Positions 27,310 through 35,369 of a DNA stretch of 40,419 nt are shown piece by piece. The DNA comes from Candidatus Atopostipes pullistercoris (GTDB taxonomy: Bacteria; Bacillota; Bacilli; Lactobacillales; Carnobacteriaceae_A), in contig DXAZ01000121.1 in assembly GCA_019116785.1 (NCBI GenBank), forward strand, positions 1 to 40,419, written 5' to 3'. The notes under the pieces were generated by a model. The model searched no databases, had not been told where the DNA came from, and saw only the letters and a program-made list of their open reading frames with translations. Made by a program: the position numbers and the translations under genes. Position 1 is the stretch's first letter. Each line of letters starts with the position of its first letter.

Positions 27310-28464
27310 TTAATTAATAATTCGAACGTTTACTGTGCGGCGTCCCCAACTCATTGCTTGACTAACTGTTGAGAAGTGAATATCAATAATTCGACCATTG
27401 ATAGCTCCACCTGTATCGCCTGCTACATAAATACCTAATCCTTGAATTTCTACTAAACTACCTAATGGAATGACGCTTGGATCGACTGCGATAACTCGTG
27501 GGTTTACTCGTAAGTCAATTCCAGTAGCTGTATGTGTACTTAATCCTGGTTCTTGAGTTGAGTAACCTGTTGACTGGATGCTCATCCATGAACCGGATTG
27601 ATTTTTATTTTCTTGATTTTCTTTATTTTCTTTGTTTTCGTTACTTGGAGCAGGACTTTTTTGTGAACTTGATGTTGTTGTTCTGTTTGTCTTCTTTTGT
27701 TCTGATTGTTTTGGAGCAGATGCCACTTCAACTTTTTCTTGTTCTTTTTCTTTTTCTGCTGCTTTTCTTTGTTCTTCTGCTGCTTTTCTTTGTTCAGCAG
27801 CTACTCGTTTACGTTCTTCTTCTGCATGAATCGCTTCTTCTTTTGCATTCAATTCTTTTAATTGATCTTGGTTTTTTGCGAGCGTTGATCTTAAATCTGC
27901 TAATTTATTTTCGAGTACCGCTTGTTGTTTGACGGTTTGTTCTTGTTTGGTGTTTAATTCTTCTTTATAAACCAATAAATCTTCTTTTAATTGGTCTAAT
28001 TTTTCTTGTTCTGCTTGTGCTTCGTTTAAGTGTTCTTCACTAGCATCTGTTAAGACCGATGCAGCATACGCTTTATTAACTAAGTCTGTGAGGCTTTCAG
28101 CTTGCAATAAACTTAAGACAATATTTTGATTGACTTCACTTTTTTGCAAAGCTTTTAATTGGTCTGCTGTATATTCATAACGCTCTTGCACGATGACTTC
28201 TTGTTTAGCAATATCATCTTCTGTTTGATCAATAGACGCTTCGTGTTCTTTGATTTCTTGCTTTAATTGTTCGAGGGCAGTTGAAAGTTCACTTGTTTCT
28301 GTTAATTTATCATTAACATCTTTTTGTAATTGAGTAACCTCAGTTTCTACCTCTTTTTTCTGGTTTTGAATATTTTCCAATGAGCTTGCTGAAACTGGTG
28401 GAATGACTAAAAATTGTGTAGCAACAAATGCAAACGCCACAATTCTTTTAATCCATTTATTCAT
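27310..28464 (-). CDS. Secreted cell-wall protein with coiled coil and 3D domain
   Basis: Exported protein of 384 residues. Residues 1-26 are a signal peptide (NKWIKRIV, hydrophobic core, PPVSA-S cleavage site). Residues 28 to about 235 form a long Glu/Gln/Lys-rich coiled coil like the N-terminal part of PcsB/CwlO-type proteins. A charged repeat (EEQRKAAEKEK) and a Ser/Asn/Lys-rich linker follow. The C-terminal 3D domain (about 295-384) has ATGID, AVDPSVIPLGS and AGDTGGAINGRIIDIHF, with Asp328, Asp350 and Asp361 as the three signature aspartates. 3D domains share the MltA lytic transglycosylase fold, so it is probably a peptidoglycan hydrolase. In Bacillus such genes (yocH) belong to the WalRK regulon. 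Confidence 0.87.
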   Translation of the reverse strand: MNKWIKRIVAFAFVATQFLVIPPVSASSLENIQNQKKEVETEVTQLQKDVNDKLTETSELSTALEQLKQEIKEHEASIDQTEDDIAKQEVIVQERYEYTADQLKALQKSEVNQNIVLSLLQAESLTDLVNKAYAASVLTDASEEHLNEAQAEQEKLDQLKEDLLVYKEELNTKQEQTVKQQAVLENKLADLRSTLAKNQDQLKELNAKEEAIHAEEERKRVAAEQRKAAEEQRKAAEKEKEQEKVEVASAPKQSEQKKTNRTTTSSSQKSPAPSNENKENKENQENKNQSGSWMSIQSTGYSTQEPGLSTHTATGIDLRVNPRVIAVDPSVIPLGSLVEIQGLGIYVAGDTGGAINGRIIDIHFSTVSQAMSWGRRTVNVRIIN

Positions 28465-28731
28465 ATGCTTTTAGGAATCCTTTCTTCATTTGAATTATTC
28501 TATAAATGCTTATTTAGACAGCAGTGTGCCATCTACTTGCAATATTCTATATCGAAAAATGAAGTTTTAGATGTCAATTCGGTTACTTTTTCTTCTTATA
28601 TATGTAATTATTGTAATAATGTAAGGGTTTCTTACATTAATTGTAACTTAAAACTCTTTTATTCAACAAATCATCTCTATTTGTTCATATTCTTTCACGA
28701 CTTCTATATAGAGTCTTCACAGAAAATTCTC

Positions 28732-28766
28732 AAAGAGGAGTCATCTAGGTAGTTTCCTCTTTTTTT
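28732..28766 (+). terminator. Terminator-like hairpin just before the LacI-family promoter
   Basis: AAAGAGGA (28732-28739) pairs with TCCTCTTT (28755-28762), followed by T to 28766. The orientation is plus, but no plus-strand gene lies upstream for 4 kb. Its T-run merges with the TGA of the extended -10 of the regulator gene. Confidence 0.6.
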
Positions 28767-28774
28767 GATATAAT
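28766..28774 (+). promoter_or_regulatory. Extended -10 promoter of the LacI-family gene
   Basis: TGA-TATAAT with a consensus hexamer at 28769-28774. There is no clear -35; that position falls in the hairpin just upstream. The leader would be about 44 nt. Confidence 0.6.
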
Positions 28775-28824
28775 AGATTTCATGGATAAGTTTCGAATTT
28801 AGAGAAGAAAGGGATGGGTTTATA

Positions 28825-29802
28825 ATGGTCACCATTAATGATATAGCGAAACAAGCAGGTGTTTCAGCAGCTACGGTCTCTCGTGTGATTAATAATAGTG
28901 GTTATGTGAGTGCAGAAACTAGACAGATTGTAAATAGAGCTATCGCAGATTTAAACTACGTTCCTAATCGCCATGCTCAAAATTTACGGCGAGGAGCCAC
29001 CCGAAATTTTGGGATTATCACGTCTTCTCTTGAACAACCTGTACTTGCTCGTATTGAACCTTTTATGCAATTTGCCAATGACGCAAACTACACGACCACA
29101 TTGTTTAATACCTACAGAGATCCTCAACGTGAAATAGAAGCCTTAGATCGTTTAAAATCCAAAGAACTCGATGGTATTTTTTTAATTTATCGAACGAATG
29201 AATGGTCAGTTATTGAACCTTATACACAATTTGGACCTATCGTCACTTTACACAACATTCAAAGAGATGACTTAGATATTCAATCTGTTTTTATTGATCA
29301 CTATGAAGGATACAAATTAATTCTTGAGGATTTGTGGCAAAATGGGGCCCGATCATTTATCAACATTTTAGGAAGCAGCCGGGGCGCGAACACTAAAAGA
29401 CGAATTAAAGCTTATTTTGATTTTTGTGAAGAACACGAAATTCCACCCCATGATATCCAACCTTTCCTCGACATCACGAACTGGGAAAGAACATTAAAAG
29501 CCATCAATCACTTAGATGAAATGACCGTTAAACCTGATGCAATTATTACTCATTCGGATCAAGTGGCTAGTTTTATTATTTCTCAATTCCGAAAACGCGA
29601 TATAAAAATGCCTGAAGAAATCTCAGTTGTCGGTTTTGATAATTTAATGATTAGCGATTTAATGAACTTTACTTCTGTTGACTATTCCATTAAAGAACAG
29701 GGCCGAAATGCTTGCCGATTATTATTAAATGAATTGGGGGCTGGTCCTTATGAACTCATGCCTCTTCGCTTCACTTTAATCAAACGGGGCACAACCAAAT
29801 AA
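28825..29802 (+). CDS. LacI-family transcriptional regulator
   Basis: Regulator of 325 residues. The N-terminal helix-turn-helix TINDIAKQAGVSAATVSRVIN (residues 3-23) and the hinge helix region NYVPNRHAQNLRRG are followed by a periplasmic-binding-protein-like effector domain (about 60-325). That domain has GIITSS, ELDGIFLIYR, SVFIDHYEG and ISVVGFDNLMISDLMN. Such proteins usually sense a sugar and control a nearby transport or catabolic operon. No sugar gene is adjacent, so target and effector are unknown. The ATG at 28825 is preceded by AAAGGGATGGG. It converges with rlmB. Confidence 0.9.
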   Translation: MVTINDIAKQAGVSAATVSRVINNSGYVSAETRQIVNRAIADLNYVPNRHAQNLRRGATRNFGIITSSLEQPVLARIEPFMQFANDANYTTTLFNTYRDPQREIEALDRLKSKELDGIFLIYRTNEWSVIEPYTQFGPIVTLHNIQRDDLDIQSVFIDHYEGYKLILEDLWQNGARSFINILGSSRGANTKRRIKAYFDFCEEHEIPPHDIQPFLDITNWERTLKAINHLDEMTVKPDAIITHSDQVASFIISQFRKRDIKMPEEISVVGFDNLMISDLMNFTSVDYSIKEQGRNACRLLLNELGAGPYELMPLRFTLIKRGTTK

Positions 29803-29839
29803 GCTTTAGTTATGGATTCCCCATAACTAAAGCTTTTTT
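29801..29839 (+). terminator. Terminator of the LacI-family gene
   Basis: A 15-bp perfect stem (29801-29815 with 29821-29835) and a 5-nt loop, followed by a run of T. The 5' arm begins inside the stop codon. Confidence 0.93.
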
Positions 29840-29928
29840 CATAAAAATTTGTTTTTAAAAGTTTAGAATCGGCCAATATACACTCTATGAGCAGCTTATT
29901 CAATTTTCCACACAATTTGATCGTTCTT

Positions 29929-30708
29929 TTAATTAATGGGATTCCAATTTCGATACACTTCAAACATTAAAACACTAGCTGCTACGCTCGCGTTTAGACT
30001 TTGTACATGGCCCGTCATCGGAATAGTAATTAATTCATCCACATTTTCTTTAACTAAACGGGAGAGTCCTTTTCCTTCGTTACCAATGACTAAGCATATT
30101 GGTGAATCGGTATTCCAATGTCGATAATCTGTTCCTTGCATATCTGTCCCGAAGATCCACATTCCACGATCCTTTAATTCTTGAATGGTTTGAGAAAGAT
30201 TGGTTACTCTGGCTACTTTAACGTGTTCGATTGCACCCGCAGAAGCTTTTGAGACAGTTGAAGAAAGATTAGCTGAGCGTCTGTTTGGTATTATGATTCC
30301 ATGAACGCCGGTTGCATCAGCGGTTCGAATAATCGACCCTAAATTATGTGGGTCTTCCAAGCTATCTAACATTACAAAAAAGGGACGTTCTTCTTTAGCC
30401 TCTGCGACTTCAAATAATTCATCAATTGTCGCATATTCAATCGGACTCGTTGACAATACGACCCCTTGATGATTTTGATGGTCACTTAATTGATCGAGTT
30501 TATTTTTAGGGACGTAACTAATAACGATTCTATTTTTATTTGCTAGATTAATAATTTCATCAATTGGACGTCCTTCGATTCCATCTTGTACGAACAATTT
30601 ATTGATCTTTCGGTTGGCAATGAGTGCTTCTTTTACTGGATGGCGGCCAATCACAAATTCTTCATCATTTGAATATTGAATATTTTGCTTTTCGCTTTTT
30701 TTTGACAT
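29929..30708 (-). CDS. rlmB: 23S rRNA (guanosine-2'-O-)-methyltransferase RlmB (SpoU/TrmH family)
   Basis: SPOUT methyltransferase of 259 residues, family of the 2'-O-methylation of G2251 in the 23S P-loop. The N-terminal L30e-like domain starts FVIGRHPVKEALIAN. The catalytic domain shows motif 1 (LDSLEDPHNLGSIIRTADATG), motif 2 (ICLVIGNEGKGLSRLV) and motif 3 (IPMTGHVQSLNASVAASV), whose knot binds SAM. The ATG at 30706-30708 shares its A with the TAA stop of mrnC (TAATG), indicating translational coupling. Last gene of cysS-mrnC-rlmB, the order seen in Bacillus. Confidence 0.93.
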   Translation of the reverse strand: MSKKSEKQNIQYSNDEEFVIGRHPVKEALIANRKINKLFVQDGIEGRPIDEIINLANKNRIVISYVPKNKLDQLSDHQNHQGVVLSTSPIEYATIDELFEVAEAKEERPFFVMLDSLEDPHNLGSIIRTADATGVHGIIIPNRRSANLSSTVSKASAGAIEHVKVARVTNLSQTIQELKDRGMWIFGTDMQGTDYRHWNTDSPICLVIGNEGKGLSRLVKENVDELITIPMTGHVQSLNASVAASVLMFEVYRNWNPIN

Positions 30709-31115
30709 TAATTAGACCCTTCCTGTTGATTAATCCATCGAATGCAAAGTGTCGTCAATTCATTAAGACGTTCTTCTTGCTTTGTTAAATATAAATAACC
30801 CATCAAAGCTTCAAAACCAGTAGATTGTAAATACGTCTGAATATCCGTGTTTTTAGCTTTTGTATTTATTTTTGAATTACGTCCACGCTTATAATACGTT
30901 TCTTCTTCTTCGGTTAAGAGTTTTTCTTCTTTAAGAAAACGAATAATTTTGGCTTGTGCTTTTGCAGAAACATACCGAGTCGCTTGATGATGTAATTGAT
31001 TAGGTTTTGTCTGGCCAGATTCTAATAAATATTGACGAATCGCTATTTCATAAACTGCATCCCCCATATAGGCCAGTGCAAGTCCATTTAATAACTTTGC
31101 TTCTTTCTTATCCAT
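30708..31115 (-). CDS. mrnC: Mini-ribonuclease 3
   Basis: Mini-III is a dimeric RNase III-like enzyme without the dsRNA-binding domain that trims the ends of 23S rRNA precursors in Firmicutes. The 135-residue product has LALAYMGDAVYEIAIRQYLL, with the catalytic Asp of the family, and GFEALMGYLYL with the conserved Glu. The ATG at 31113-31115 overlaps the TAA of cysS (TAATG) and has AGAGAGGA upstream; an in-frame ATG at 31134-31136 lies inside cysS without a suitable site. It is coupled at both ends. Confidence 0.93.
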   Translation of the reverse strand: MDKKEAKLLNGLALAYMGDAVYEIAIRQYLLESGQTKPNQLHHQATRYVSAKAQAKIIRFLKEEKLLTEEEETYYKRGRNSKINTKAKNTDIQTYLQSTGFEALMGYLYLTKQEERLNELTTLCIRWINQQEGSN

Positions 31116-32533
31116 TATTTTTCCTCTCTTTTCCAACGGATTCCTTGAGGAGTATCTTCCAAACGTATCCCTTGATCTTTTAGTAAGTCTCGTATGTGGT
31201 CGGCTTGCTCAAAATCTTTAACTGCACGAGCTTGTTCGCGTTGTTGAATCAAGCGTTCAATTTCTTCATCTAGTAAGTCCTCTTCGCTTTGTAAGTCTTC
31301 GATGCCAAAAATAGCGAGTATTTCTGTCAGATCTTTTAACATTCTCTCGAGAATTTTTCTAGACACTTCTGCTTGTTCTAACATTTTATTTAAATCACGA
31401 ATCATTTCATAAACAATGGTTATTCCATTTTGTGTCTGAAAATCATCATCCATCGCTTCTGTAAAACGCAAAATATTTTCTTTCCACTGTTTTTCTCTTA
31501 TAGCATCATCTGGCAAGCTATCTACTGCAGTATCTAGACGATAAGTTGCATTTTCGATGGCTGTTTTAATATGTGTAATATTTGCTTTTGCATCCGCTAA
31601 AGCTGTCTTTGAATACGTCAATGGACGTCGGTAATGAGCGGTGGAGAGAAAGAATCGTAAAACATCTGGATCATATTCTTCTCTTAAATCTTTAACAAGC
31701 TTGACATTGCCTAGGGATTTACTCATTTTTTCTTCTCCCATCGTCACAAAGCCATTATGCATCCAATAATTAGCAAATACTTTTCCTGTCACAGCTTCTG
31801 TTTGAGCAATTTCATTTTCATGGTGGGGGAATGTTAAATCTTGTCCTCCAGCATGAATATCAATCGTTTCACCTAAATATTTTCGAGCCATCGTCGAGCA
31901 TTCAATATGCCAGCCGGGACGACCTTGTCCCCATGGAGAATCCCAACTAATTTCACCTGGTTTTGCTTGCTTCCAAAGAGCAAAATCAATGGGGTCCTCT
32001 TTTTTATCCGTATCTTCTTCACCTAAACGGTTACTTGCTCCCGCTCGCAATTGGTCAATAGTAATACCGCTAAGTTTTCCATAATCTTTAAATTTCTTTG
32101 TGTGATAATATACATCCCCATTTGCCTCATATGCATAACCATGGGCAATTAATGCTTCTACAAATTCAATAATTTCTGGTATATTATCCATTACTCGCGG
32201 ATGACAGGTCGCTTTTTTGACCGATAAGGCCTCGGTATCGGCAAAGAATGCTTCAATAAACCGATTAGCTACATCGGGTGCATCAACTTTAAGTTCTTTA
32301 GCCGCTTGGATGATTTTGTCGTCAACATCAGTAAAATTCGACACATAATTAACCTCATACCCTCGATATTCAAAATAACGACGGATAGTATCAAAAGAAA
32401 CGGCGCTTCGAGCATTCCCAATATGAATGTAATTATAAACGGTTGGCCCGCATAGATACATTCTAATTTTTCCTTCTTCTATCGGTTTAAAAGGTTCTTT
32501 TTTTCTTGATAACGTATTATAGATTTGTATCAT
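31115..32533 (-). CDS. cysS: Cysteinyl-tRNA synthetase
   Basis: Class I synthetase that charges tRNA-Cys, 472 residues. The zinc site that selects cysteine is visible: Cys28 (YLCGPTVYNY), Cys212 (WHIECSTM), and His237/Glu241 (FPHHENEIAQ). The signature HIGN is at 37-40 and KMSKS at 269-273. ATG at 32531-32533 with AGGAGC upstream. It heads the cysS-mrnC-rlmB unit. cysE, found between gltX and cysS in Bacillus, is absent. The leader is too short for a T-box. Confidence 0.97.
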   Translation of the reverse strand: MIQIYNTLSRKKEPFKPIEEGKIRMYLCGPTVYNYIHIGNARSAVSFDTIRRYFEYRGYEVNYVSNFTDVDDKIIQAAKELKVDAPDVANRFIEAFFADTEALSVKKATCHPRVMDNIPEIIEFVEALIAHGYAYEANGDVYYHTKKFKDYGKLSGITIDQLRAGASNRLGEEDTDKKEDPIDFALWKQAKPGEISWDSPWGQGRPGWHIECSTMARKYLGETIDIHAGGQDLTFPHHENEIAQTEAVTGKVFANYWMHNGFVTMGEEKMSKSLGNVKLVKDLREEYDPDVLRFFLSTAHYRRPLTYSKTALADAKANITHIKTAIENATYRLDTAVDSLPDDAIREKQWKENILRFTEAMDDDFQTQNGITIVYEMIRDLNKMLEQAEVSRKILERMLKDLTEILAIFGIEDLQSEEDLLDEEIERLIQQREQARAVKDFEQADHIRDLLKDQGIRLEDTPQGIRWKREEK

Positions 32534-32568
32534 ACTTTTAAGCTCCTGTTCTTTGAGTAATCATTCCT

Positions 32569-32574
32569 ATTATA
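32569..32574 (-). promoter_or_regulatory. -10 box of a probable cysS promoter
   Basis: Consensus TATAAT on the minus strand, 35 nt before cysS and downstream of the gltX hairpin. No good -35 box. Confidence 0.45.
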
Positions 32575-32633
32575 TAACAAAAACAATAGATAGCTATGGA
32601 ATTCTAGATTAATTATTGAATAAACCATAAAAT

Positions 32634-32678
32634 ATAAACCTATTTTGCAAGGTTTTTTTCCTCGCAAAATAGGTTTAT
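32634..32678 (-). terminator. Hairpin/terminator after gltX
   Basis: Perfect 15-bp arms (32634-32648 with 32664-32678). The 3' flank on the minus strand is ATTTTATGG, only a modest U-tract. It starts about 15 nt after the gltX stop codon. Confidence 0.72.
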
Positions 32679-32692
32679 GGGGTGATCTTATT

Positions 32693-34174
32693 TTATTTTT
32701 GAATAAGCTCTAAAGCTTCATCTAAATGACTTAACACTTGTTCTTTACCCAATAATTCGATGGCGTCGCCCAATTGTGGACCGTGTTCTTGTCCTGTGGT
32801 TGCTACTCGGATTGGCATGAATAAGTTTTTCCCTTTAACGCCTGTTTTCTTTTGTACAGCTTTAATGGCTTTACTTATTTCACTTGCTTCAAAGATATCA
32901 TCATCCAAAGCAGAAATTTCTTCTTTAAAAGCTGTGAGGACGTCTGGCACAGTTTCTCCCGCAAGAACTTCTTTTTCGCTTTCTGACCAATCAATTTTTT
33001 GGTCAAAGAACAAGCCTGCTACTTCTGGTAATTGTGCCGTGTAACTCATTTGATCTTGGTACAGAGAAGCTAATTTCTTGTAATGATCAAATTCCGCATC
33101 TGATAAATCTTCAGCTACATAACCCTCTGCTTGTAAATGTGGGAGGACTTCTTTGATTAGTTCGTTTAGATCTAATTCTTTTAGATATTGATTAGAAATC
33201 CAGTCTAGTTTATTCGCATCAAAGGCAGCTGGCGAAGTACCTAAGCGTTCATAATCAAAAATTTCAATGAGCTCTTCTGGGGTGAAAATTTCTTCTTCAC
33301 CAACAGGAGACCAACCCAACAATGAAATAAAGTTAAACAAAGCATCTGGCAGATAGCCAAGTTCTCGATAATCTTCGATAAATTGTAAAATTTCGGTATC
33401 TCGTTTACTTAATTTTTTACCAGTCTCTGCATTAATAATTAATGTCATATGGCCAAATTTTGGTGGTTCCCAACCTAACGCTTCATAAACCATCATTTGT
33501 TTTGGTGTATTAGAAATATGATCGTCACCACGTAATACATGGGTAATTTCCATGTAATGGTCATCTACAACAACCGCAAAGTTATAAGTAGGCATGCCAT
33601 CACGTTTTTGAATGACCCAATCGCCACCCACTGATTTTGCTTCAAAGGAGATATCGCCTTTAACCATATCATCAAATTCAAAAGTTTCTTCTTTTGGAAC
33701 ACGAATACGTACACTTGGTGTTAAACCTTGTGCTTCTTTTTCGGCTCGTTCTTCATCCGTTAAGTGAGCACATTTTCCACTATAATGTGGCATAATCCCT
33801 TGTGCACGCTGTTCTTCACGTTCAGCTTCAAGTTCTTCAGAAGTACAATAACATTTATAAGCCTTATCCTCTTCCAGTAATTTTTCAATTAGCGGCTCAT
33901 ATAAAGATAAACGCTCAGATTGTCGATATGGACCATAATCTCCACCAACATCTGGTCCTTCATCCCAGTCAATACCTAACCATTTTAAGTTTTCTAATTG
34001 GCTAAGTTCTCCTGCTTCCACATGGCGTTTACGATCGGTATCTTCAATTCGAATAACTAAATCTCCACCATAATGTCTAGCAAATAAATAATTAAATAAT
34101 GCTGTACGAGCATTTCCTATATGCAAAAAGCCAGTAGGACTTGGTGCATAACGAACACGTACTTTGTCTTCCAT
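32693..34174 (-). CDS. gltX: Glutamyl-tRNA synthetase
   Basis: Class I synthetase, 493 residues. [20 protein letters not shown] lies at 8-27 (HIGN signature), RIEDTDRKR follows, and KLSKRD (KMSKS-type) is in the central part; the C-terminal anticodon-binding domain is all-helical. In Firmicutes without GlnRS this enzyme also charges tRNA-Gln for GatCAB; no glnS is in view to decide. The ATG at 34172-34174 follows AAGGGG by 7 nt; an ATG at 34193-34195 lies before that site. It lies 44 nt after yacL. Confidence 0.97.
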   Translation of the reverse strand: MEDKVRVRYAPSPTGFLHIGNARTALFNYLFARHYGGDLVIRIEDTDRKRHVEAGELSQLENLKWLGIDWDEGPDVGGDYGPYRQSERLSLYEPLIEKLLEEDKAYKCYCTSEELEAEREEQRAQGIMPHYSGKCAHLTDEERAEKEAQGLTPSVRIRVPKEETFEFDDMVKGDISFEAKSVGGDWVIQKRDGMPTYNFAVVVDDHYMEITHVLRGDDHISNTPKQMMVYEALGWEPPKFGHMTLIINAETGKKLSKRDTEILQFIEDYRELGYLPDALFNFISLLGWSPVGEEEIFTPEELIEIFDYERLGTSPAAFDANKLDWISNQYLKELDLNELIKEVLPHLQAEGYVAEDLSDAEFDHYKKLASLYQDQMSYTAQLPEVAGLFFDQKIDWSESEKEVLAGETVPDVLTAFKEEISALDDDIFEASEISKAIKAVQKKTGVKGKNLFMPIRVATTGQEHGPQLGDAIELLGKEQVLSHLDEALELIQK

Positions 34175-34218
34175 TTGTATTCCCCTTTCAAACATTTAAA
34201 ATCATTTTATTAACAATA

Positions 34219-35322
34219 TTAATCTTCGATGGCTCTTGGTTCATCCTGTAATTTCGCAAAAATCATTCTTCCGGCATTTGTTTGAAGTGAGCTTGTGACA
34301 ATCACGTCATGCTGTTCATTAATATGAAATTTACCTTCTTCTACAACAACCATCGTTCCATCATCTAGATAAGCAACCCCTTGTGAACGTTCTGTCCCTT
34401 CTTTAACAATTAAGACACGCATTGTTTCTCCAGGAATGACTACAGGTTTTAAAGTATTCGCTAATTCATTAATGTTTAAAACCGGAACATTTTGAAATTC
34501 AGCGACTTTATTTAAATTATAATCATTTGTAATCACTACCCCGTCCAGTTTCTTAGCTAAATGGACAAGCTTCATATCTACTTCATCTGATTCAGGTATT
34601 TCATGTTCATCCATTTTAACAATGACGCCTTCTTCTTTTTGTAAAGCATTTAGAATATCTAAACCTCGGCGACCTCGGACTCGCTTTAATGAATCAGAAG
34701 AATCAGCAATATGCTGTAATTCTTTTAAAACATAGAAGGAAATAACAAATACTCCTTCTAAAAAACCAGAACGAATAATATCTAAGATCCGTCCATCAAT
34801 AATTACGCTGGTATCTAGGATTTTATACTTTCGATAATTTTCGCCTTCTTTCCGTTCAAGCACCTGATTATCTTCTTGTTCCTCACTACGTGGCATAAGC
34901 AATCGACGAATTTCTTCTCGTCTTGACGACATAAACTCAAATCCAATATAAGCAAATAATACCGTTAAAATGATAGGTAAGACATCACTAATTAACGGAG
35001 TTGAGAAAGCAAATAAAGATAAGTTGATTAGCCACGCAACAATTAATCCTAAAATTGCACCTACCGTTCCGAATAAAATATAAGATGCATTTAGTGTACT
35101 CACATAGTCTTGTAAACGTCGTATTGCTTTTTCGATTGGTTTACTTAATAATAAACTCGCTACAAAACCAATAACTGTCCCTACAATCATACTAGCAATT
35201 GGTGTGTGGATCCATTCAATATGGGGTAATAAATAAATAAATAAGTCCGGAAAAAAATTATACCCAATACTTCCGAATACAAGCACAATCGCTAGACTTA
35301 TTAACTTTGATAATGTAAACAT
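34219..35322 (-). CDS. yacL: Membrane-anchored PIN-TRAM domain protein (YacL family)
   Basis: Protein of 367 residues, almost the length of B. subtilis YacL (366). It has four N-terminal membrane helices (about 7-24, 43-60, 80-104, 112-130). A PIN nuclease-type domain (about 166-285) has KILDTSVIIDGRI (Asp170), Glu201 and TNDYNLNKVA, so the acidic active-site residues are kept. A C-terminal TRAM domain (about 290-345) ends the fold. Family members are presumed RNA-binding nucleases; the substrate is unknown. ATG at 35320-35322 with AAGGAGG upstream; an earlier in-frame ATG has none. radA-yacL adjacency is conserved, but disA, normally between them, is missing. Confidence 0.9.
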   Translation of the reverse strand: MFTLSKLISLAIVLVFGSIGYNFFPDLFIYLLPHIEWIHTPIASMIVGTVIGFVASLLLSKPIEKAIRRLQDYVSTLNASYILFGTVGAILGLIVAWLINLSLFAFSTPLISDVLPIILTVLFAYIGFEFMSSRREEIRRLLMPRSEEQEDNQVLERKEGENYRKYKILDTSVIIDGRILDIIRSGFLEGVFVISFYVLKELQHIADSSDSLKRVRGRRGLDILNALQKEEGVIVKMDEHEIPESDEVDMKLVHLAKKLDGVVITNDYNLNKVAEFQNVPVLNINELANTLKPVVIPGETMRVLIVKEGTERSQGVAYLDDGTMVVVEEGKFHINEQHDVIVTSSLQTNAGRMIFAKLQDEPRAIED

Positions 35323-35369
35323 TTTATTCCTCCTTTCAAAAATATAAACATACAAAATAATTCATTTCT

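Larger units (their letters stand above)
28465..28824. other. Divergent intergenic region between the 3D-domain gene and the LacI-family gene
   Basis: No coding region seen. For the minus strand, TTGACA at 28572-28577 is the best -35 box, but the -10 opposite it is poor. A cluster of TGTAA hexamers (28603-28608, 28612-28617, 28620-28625, 28642-28647, plus one inverted at 28631-28636) lies upstream of it. For the plus strand there is a terminator-like hairpin and then the regulator promoter. Confidence 0.6.

Noticed and set aside
27534-27932. Plus-strand frames opposite the 3D-domain gene, rich in Leu, Phe and Ser
   Set aside because: They are the reverse reading of the Glu/Gln/Lys-rich coiled coil; there is no ribosome binding site or promoter.
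32534-34218. T-box riboswitch before cysS or gltX
   Set aside because: The leaders are about 30-45 nt and contain no AGGGTGGNACCGCG-type sequence, so a T-box does not fit.
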